Part shown: piece by piece, positions 4,593 to 8,602 of the stretch
How positions within the stretch are numbered: the first letter of the stretch is position 1
Layout of the letters: each line of letters begins with the position of its first letter
Source: an uncultured Rikenellaceae bacterium
GTDB lineage: Bacteria; Bacteroidota; Bacteroidia; Bacteroidales; Rikenellaceae
Length of the DNA stretch: 8,602 bases
Assembly (NCBI GenBank): GCA_910588925.1
Contig: CAJURV010000077.1
Location: forward strand, 1-8,602
Reading direction: 5' to 3'
Program-made: the position numbers and the translations under genes
Notes under the pieces: generated by a model
The model's input: only the letters and a program-made list of their open reading frames with translations
Database searches by the model: none
Told to the model about the DNA's origin: nothing

Positions 4593-6788
4593 ATGAAAAA
4601 ACTATTTGTAATCATGGCGACGGCGATAACCGTACTGGCAGGATGTAACGATACCGACGATTCATACGTACCACGTCTTACGGAGGCCGAAAAGGAGGCC
4701 GGCGTCTTCACTCCCGAGATAATGCTCAAGATGAAGCGTCTGGGCGATACCCGTCTCTCTCCCGACGGCACTCAGGCCCTTTACGGCATCACCGTCTATA
4801 ACGTGGACGACAACAAGGGCTACACCAACCTGTGGGTCAAGCCCATGGGCGAGGGCGAGGCCGTCAAGATAACCAAAGGCGATTTCAAAGACTACAACGC
4901 ACGTTGGGCCGAGCAGGGTCGCAAGATATATTTCCTCTCCAACCGTAGCGGTAAGACCGCGATATGGAGCGTATCGCCCGACGGCGAAGATCTTAAGCTG
5001 GCCGTGGAGCCCGACGAAGAGATCAATGCCTTCGAGCTCTCTCCCCGCGGTGACATGATACTCTACACCGCTCAGGTCAAGGTCGACACCACGGCGCAAG
5101 ATCTCTACCCCGCCTACGATAAGGCCAAGGTGAAGATATACGACGATCTGATGGCCCGCCACTGGAACTACTGGCTCGACGGCACCTTCAGCCATATAAA
5201 GGTGGCCCGCTTCGACGGTAACGGCCTCACCGACGTGAAGGACATAATGGCCGGCGAACCGTGGGACGCTCCTCTGGCACCCTATTTCGACATGTCGGAG
5301 GTGGCATGGAACAACGAGGGTACGCAGATCGCATACACGGCCAAGAAACTCCACGGCTACGACTATGCCGTCAGCACCGATTCCGACATATATCTCTACG
5401 ACATAGCCACCGGGGCCACCCGTAATCTTACCGAGGGGATGCCCGGTTACGACCGTTACCCGGTATTCTCGCCCTCCGACAGCCGTCTTGCGTGGTGCAG
5501 TATGGAGCGTGCCGGTAATGAGGCCGACAAGGAGCGTCTGTTCGTGATAGATTTGGCTACCGGCGAGAAGAGCTATGTAACCAAGGACTTCGACTATAAC
5601 GCAGGCTCGGTGCATTGGGCCGACAACAACACCCTCTATTTCATAGCCCCCATAGAGGCTACCCACCAGATATGCAAGGCTACCGTTGAGCCGGCCGGCG
5701 ATGTGGAGGTGATAACCGAGGGGCTTCACGACTATGTGGCCATGTCGATGCAGAGCGGTCGCATAGCCGCCGAGAAGACTACGTTGCTCTCGGCAAGCGA
5801 GCTTTACGAGATAGACCCGCGCGACGGCGAGGAGGTGCAGCTCAGCTTCGTCAACAAGCACATATACGACAGCGTGCGTATGGCTTCGTTCGAGAAACGA
5901 TGGGTTAAGACCACCGACGGCAAGCGCATGCTCACATGGGTGGTGTTCCCTCCCGATTTCGATTCTACCAAGACATATCCCACGCTTCTATATTGCCAAG
6001 GCGGTCCTCAAAGCGTGGTTAGCCAGCGTTGGAGCTATCGTTGGAATCTCGCCCTGATAGCTTCTCAGGGCTATATAGTGGTGGCCCCCAACCGTCGCGG
6101 TCTCCCATCGTTCGGTCAGGAGTGGCTGGATCAGATCTCCGGCGATTATAGCGGTCAGAACATCCGCGACTATTTGTCGGCAATAGACGACGTGAGCCGC
6201 GAGCCGTGGGTTGACAAGAGCCGCAGGGGATGCGTAGGCGCCAGCTACGGCGGTTATTCCACCTACTATCTGGCAGGCCATCACGAGAAGCGTTTCAAGG
6301 CTTTCATCGCCCACTGCGGCATGTTCAACTTCGAGAGCTTCTACGGAAGCACCGAGGAGTTGTGGTTCCCGCGTAACGATTTGGGCGGTCCCTACTGGAG
6401 CAATAACGCTACGGCCAGACGTTCGTATGCCAACTCTCCCCACAAGTCGGTGGCCGCATGGGATACTCCCATCATGATAATAGTCGGTCAGCTCGACTAT
6501 CGCATACCCTACACCGAAAGCCTGCAGGCCTTTACGGCGGCACGTTCGCGCGGTCTCGACTCGCGGTTGGTATTCTTCGAAGACGAAGGACATCAGGTGT
6601 TCAAACCCCAAAACTCTCTAGTATGGCATGACGAGTTCTTCGGTTGGCTGGATAAGTACGTCAAGAATCCGGGCAAGGTGGAGCGTCAGGCTCGTCCCGA
6701 AGACAAGGAGACAGACAAGGAGACAGACAAGGGACGCGATAAAGACGACGACCGTAACCGTGACGAGGAGCGTCGTCGGGAGGAGTAA
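4593..6788 (+). CDS. dpp5: DPP5-type S9 dipeptidyl peptidase, predicted lipoprotein
   Basis: A 731-residue serine exopeptidase that removes dipeptides from oligopeptides at the cell envelope. Residues 1-18 are a lipoprotein signal ending in LAGC, so Cys18 should be lipidated; NDTDDS follows. A seven-bladed propeller-like region fills about 40-435. The alpha/beta hydrolase domain runs from about 440 to 691, with YCQGGPQ (467-473), nucleophile Ser551 in GASYGG, Asp635 in GQLDYRIP and His667 in DEGHQVF. The spacing is that of the S9 family. Stretches such as YCQGGPQ, SFGQEWLDQISGDYSGQN and YLAGHHEKRFKAFIAH closely resemble Porphyromonas gingivalis DPP5 from memory. That enzyme is about 684 residues long and has no comparable tail; here 40 residues are added at the end, 29 of them charged. 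The gene follows the Nudix gene after ten bases. Another S9 specificity is possible. Confidence 0.93.
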   Translation: MKKLFVIMATAITVLAGCNDTDDSYVPRLTEAEKEAGVFTPEIMLKMKRLGDTRLSPDGTQALYGITVYNVDDNKGYTNLWVKPMGEGEAVKITKGDFKDYNARWAEQGRKIYFLSNRSGKTAIWSVSPDGEDLKLAVEPDEEINAFELSPRGDMILYTAQVKVDTTAQDLYPAYDKAKVKIYDDLMARHWNYWLDGTFSHIKVARFDGNGLTDVKDIMAGEPWDAPLAPYFDMSEVAWNNEGTQIAYTAKKLHGYDYAVSTDSDIYLYDIATGATRNLTEGMPGYDRYPVFSPSDSRLAWCSMERAGNEADKERLFVIDLATGEKSYVTKDFDYNAGSVHWADNNTLYFIAPIEATHQICKATVEPAGDVEVITEGLHDYVAMSMQSGRIAAEKTTLLSASELYEIDPRDGEEVQLSFVNKHIYDSVRMASFEKRWVKTTDGKRMLTWVVFPPDFDSTKTYPTLLYCQGGPQSVVSQRWSYRWNLALIASQGYIVVAPNRRGLPSFGQEWLDQISGDYSGQNIRDYLSAIDDVSREPWVDKSRRGCVGASYGGYSTYYLAGHHEKRFKAFIAHCGMFNFESFYGSTEELWFPRNDLGGPYWSNNATARRSYANSPHKSVAAWDTPIMIIVGQLDYRIPYTESLQAFTAARSRGLDSRLVFFEDEGHQVFKPQNSLVWHDEFFGWLDKYVKNPGKVERQARPEDKETDKETDKGRDKDDDRNRDEERRREE
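6702..6732 (+). repeat. 12-bp tandem repeat inside the dpp5 tail
   Basis: GACAAGGAGACA occurs at 6702-6713 and again, identical, at 6714-6725, with a partial third copy GACAAGG at 6726-6732. The unit is a multiple of three and encodes Asp-Lys-Glu-Thr, so copy-number change would lengthen or shorten the charged tail without breaking the frame. Confidence 0.8.
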
Positions 6789-6795
6789 CCTTACT

Positions 6796-6840
6796 GCGCC
6801 GGAATGGCGTTAGTCGTCGTTCCGGTGCGGTTAAATAACC
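6796..6840 (+). other. Two stem-loops between dpp5 and folC
   Basis: GCGCCGGAA (6796-6804) pairs with TTCCGGTGC (6820-6828) over nine positions, one of them a G-U pair, around a 15-base loop. Directly after it GGTTA (6829-6833) can pair with TAACC (6836-6840). No T run follows, so this is not a standard terminator. It lies in the 60-base gap before the folC start and could stabilise the upstream mRNA or modulate folC expression. Confidence 0.45.
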
Positions 6841-6848
6841 ATAATCAT

Positions 6849-8186
6849 ATGACGACACGAGAAGCTCTCGACCGCCTGTTGTCGATACCGATGTTTCAGC
6901 AGGTGGGGGGAGCGGCTTATAACCCGGGGACGGAACGCATGGAGGCGTTCTGTCGTTTTTTAGGTCGGCCGCAGGAGCGGTTCCGGTCCATACACGTGGC
7001 GGGCACCAACGGCAAGGGTTCGGTGTCGCACATGACGGCGGCTTTGCTTGCCGAATGCGGTCTTAAGACGGGGCTTTATACCTCTCCGCACATGCGTCAT
7101 GTGGGAGAGCGTGTACGTGTGGACGGCGTAGCCATGAGCGAGGAGCGTATAGCCGACTTCATGGAGCGGGCCATGCCTTTCATCGACGAGCATAAACCGT
7201 CGTTCTTCGAGGTCACCACGGCTATGGCGTTCGATCTTTTCGCCGGCGAAGGTGTCGATGTGGCCGTGATAGAGACGGGCTTGGGTGGCAGACTCGACGC
7301 CACCAACGTTATAAATCCGTCGCTCAGCGTAATAACCAACGTCAGTCTCGACCATACCGCCATACTCGGCGATACGGTTATGGCGATAGCTATTGAGAAA
7401 GCCGGCATAATAAAGCCCGATACCCCGGTGGTGGTGGGTCAGAGCGATCCGGAAAGCGCAGTGGTTTTCATCGACAAGGCTCACGAGTGTCGGTCGCCGG
7501 TCACTTTCGCCGACAAGATGTATCGTGTGACAGGTTATGAATGTCGCACGGACGGTTCTGCTCTGTTCGAGACAGAGAGCCTTTTGGACGGTTATCGCTT
7601 CACTTTCGAATCGGATTTGGGGGGGGCGTGTCAACGCTATAACATACCCACTTTCTTAGCAGTGGCCGAACGTCTCGCCGACAAAGGCTTGGAGGTCGGG
7701 CGTCCGCAGATAGAGCGGGCTCTCGCTCATGCGGCGGGTAGTACAGGTCTTGCGGGCAGATGGCAGGTGATGGCCCGTAATCCGCTAACGGTGTGCGATA
7801 CCGGTCATAATGAGGCCGGCATACGTGAGGTGGTCTCGCAGATAGAGAAGTTGAGGTCGCAACGGGCATTCGATCGATTGTTCATAGTATTCGGGGTGGT
7901 GGCCGACAAGGATTTGACGCGGATATTGCCGCTTTTGCCTCGTAAGGCCGAGTATATATTTACACGTCCCTCCGTGTCGCGCGGTCTCGATGCCGGTGAG
8001 CTGGCGCGTGCGGCTGCCGGGGTTGGGTTGAAGGGTGTCGTTATGCCGGATGTGTGTGCGGCTTTGGAGGAGGCGTCGCGCAGGAGCTCTTCCGAAGACA
8101 TGATATTTATCGGCGGGAGCAGTTATTTGGTCGGTGATCTTTTGCAGATGTGGGACGGTAATCGTTTTGGGGGATTGAGTCTGTAG
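6849..8186 (+). CDS. folC: Bifunctional dihydrofolate / folylpolyglutamate synthase
   Basis: A 445-residue cytoplasmic Mur-ligase-type enzyme that couples glutamate to dihydropteroate and then adds further glutamates to folates, using ATP. The P-loop is GTNGKGS (52-58). YTSPH (77-81), ETGLGGRLDATN (142-153) and the Asp-His pair at 168-169 are the usual central-domain signatures. Lys184 in EKAG is the position reported as carbamylated in family members. The C-terminal domain has DTGHNEAGI (317-325) and a VFGVVADKD segment. The start at 6849 was preferred to an in-frame ATG at 6804: the family begins close to the segment IPMFQQVG, and the upstream 15 codons overlap a stem-loop. It is the third gene after the Nudix and dpp5 genes, 60 bases past dpp5, probably in the same transcript. 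Confidence 0.95.
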   Translation: MTTREALDRLLSIPMFQQVGGAAYNPGTERMEAFCRFLGRPQERFRSIHVAGTNGKGSVSHMTAALLAECGLKTGLYTSPHMRHVGERVRVDGVAMSEERIADFMERAMPFIDEHKPSFFEVTTAMAFDLFAGEGVDVAVIETGLGGRLDATNVINPSLSVITNVSLDHTAILGDTVMAIAIEKAGIIKPDTPVVVGQSDPESAVVFIDKAHECRSPVTFADKMYRVTGYECRTDGSALFETESLLDGYRFTFESDLGGACQRYNIPTFLAVAERLADKGLEVGRPQIERALAHAAGSTGLAGRWQVMARNPLTVCDTGHNEAGIREVVSQIEKLRSQRAFDRLFIVFGVVADKDLTRILPLLPRKAEYIFTRPSVSRGLDAGELARAAAGVGLKGVVMPDVCAALEEASRRSSSEDMIFIGGSSYLVGDLLQMWDGNRFGGLSL

Positions 8187-8207
8187 TCGTTTTTTGTTGA
8201 CAGAGAT

Positions 8208-8235
8208 GCGATAGGAAGGGGCTAGGTCGCTTTTT
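8208..8235 (+). terminator. Weak probable terminator after folC
   Basis: GCGA (8208-8211) and TAG (8212-8214) can pair with TCGC (8227-8230) and CTA (8222-8224), leaving a two-base GG bulge and a seven-base loop. TTTTT follows at 8231-8235. It begins 22 bases past the folC stop. The bulge makes the call uncertain, but it is the only hairpin with a T tract close behind folC. Confidence 0.4.
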
Positions 8236-8489
8236 GTGATGTCGGTAGGGGGAGTCTGTCTACTGCGAGGTGTGGCCTGCATGTCCATCATTCTGTGGGG
8301 GCGGGAAAGGCGAATTGTGATTGACTGTTTTCGCTATGCTCGGTTTTTGCTGTCTGGGGAGTATGTCCTGCGGTGTCTGTGGTTTGCGGGACGATGATTT
8401 TCCTTTTGGTTTGATGGTATGCGCATTAGCCGAACTTTTCGCCCGGATGGCGGCACGAGCGGAGCAAGTGCCATAGACAAGGATTCCTT

Positions 8490-8602
8490 ATGAAAAGCTC
8501 TTTTTTTGCGTGGGGTGAATTGTTTGCGTGGAGTTGGAGCGATTCACAGGGCCGGAGCCTGCGGGGGACCGCGCCGGGCGGGGCATTCGATAAAGTGGTT
8601 TT
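8490..8602 (+). CDS. Possible 5' part of an unknown gene, cut by the window end
   Basis: An ATG at 8490 opens a frame that stays open for 37 codons to the end of the window. It starts MKSSFFAWGELFAWSWSD and continues with Arg, Gly and Pro residues. AAGGA lies six bases before the ATG, which is a fair Shine-Dalgarno sequence. The Phe/Trp-rich start is unusual and matches nothing I know. The frame is short, lies in a repeat-like GC-rich stretch, and could equally be chance. Confidence 0.17.
   Translation, partial: MKSSFFAWGELFAWSWSDSQGRSLRGTAPGGAFDKVV

Larger units (their letters stand above)
8187..8602. other. Gene-poor right flank
   Basis: After the weak terminator I see no gene up to about 8489. 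The flank holds ATGCGCATTAGCC (8419-8431), the reverse complement of a 13-base word at 393-405. It also holds GGCAC/GTGCC (8452-8456 with 8468-8472), AAGGATTCCTT (8479-8489) and a near direct repeat TTTGCGTGGNGT (8505-8516 and 8523-8534). The last 60 bases are very GC-rich. A short frame open to the window end starts at 8490. Confidence 0.5.

Noticed and set aside
4662..5861. A 399-residue open frame on the minus strand inside dpp5
   Set aside because: It is exactly antisense to a gene with clear motifs. The composition (many Val, Gly, His, Leu runs) is what GC-rich codons give when read backwards, and no domain is recognisable.
6960..7634. Minus-strand frame of 224 residues opposite folC
   Set aside because: Antisense to an intact FolC with all signatures; no domain seen.
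6804..8186. folC starting at 6804
   Set aside because: This start lies in the first stem-loop of the gap and adds residues not found in the family. The ATG at 6849 fits better.
8493..8507. AAAAG/CTTTT followed by T run as a terminator
   Set aside because: The loop would be only two bases, too small for a stable hairpin, and the stem is almost all A-U.
1..8602. CRISPR array, tRNA, rRNA, transposase or toxin-antitoxin genes
   Set aside because: I looked for regular spaced repeats, tRNA arms and typical protein motifs on both strands and found none. The flank repeats are irregular in spacing and size.

Overview
The window looks like chromosomal DNA of a Bacteroidales bacterium. Four things point there: a DPP5-type S9 peptidase very close to the Porphyromonas enzyme, an orotate phosphoribosyltransferase with the Bacteroidetes YVRSAAKDHG loop, promoter-like TAnnTTTG boxes in place of sigma70 boxes, and mostly AT-rich start regions with few Shine-Dalgarno sequences. 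The family cannot be fixed from this sequence. A strong preference for the ATA isoleucine codon and a GC content of roughly half or a little more are the main clues.

Layout. Positions 1-716 are a gene-free, hairpin-rich flank. It opens with a 106-bp imperfect palindrome (34-139) and ends with a terminator-like hairpin for the minus strand. On the minus strand follow an alpha/beta hydrolase (717-1517) and a 61-residue acidic protein (1582-1767), probably one transcript. A divergent promoter region separates them from a plus-strand nitroreductase (2015-2755). The nitroreductase converges on a minus-strand pair, pyrE (3299-3934) and a START-like SRPBCC protein (2896-3297). These two are translationally coupled and closed by a good intrinsic terminator. 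Only 18 bp from the pyrE start codon, a plus-strand series begins: a Nudix hydrolase (3953-4582), the lipoprotein peptidase dpp5 (4593-6788) and folC (6849-8186). The last 416 bases are again gene-poor and share short words with the left flank.

Function. The core is housekeeping: PyrE makes OMP in de novo pyrimidine synthesis, FolC makes dihydrofolate and folylpolyglutamates, and DPP5 takes dipeptides from oligopeptides at the cell envelope, which suits an amino-acid-fermenting gut or oral anaerobe. The Nudix, SRPBCC, hydrolase and nitroreductase proteins have clear folds but unknown substrates.

I found no phage, CRISPR, transposase, toxin-antitoxin or defence genes. The less explained parts are the palindromic elements of the flanks, the recurring ATGCGCAT octamer, the pyrE/SRPBCC/Nudix arrangement, and the lipoprotein signal and repeat-bearing charged tail of DPP5.
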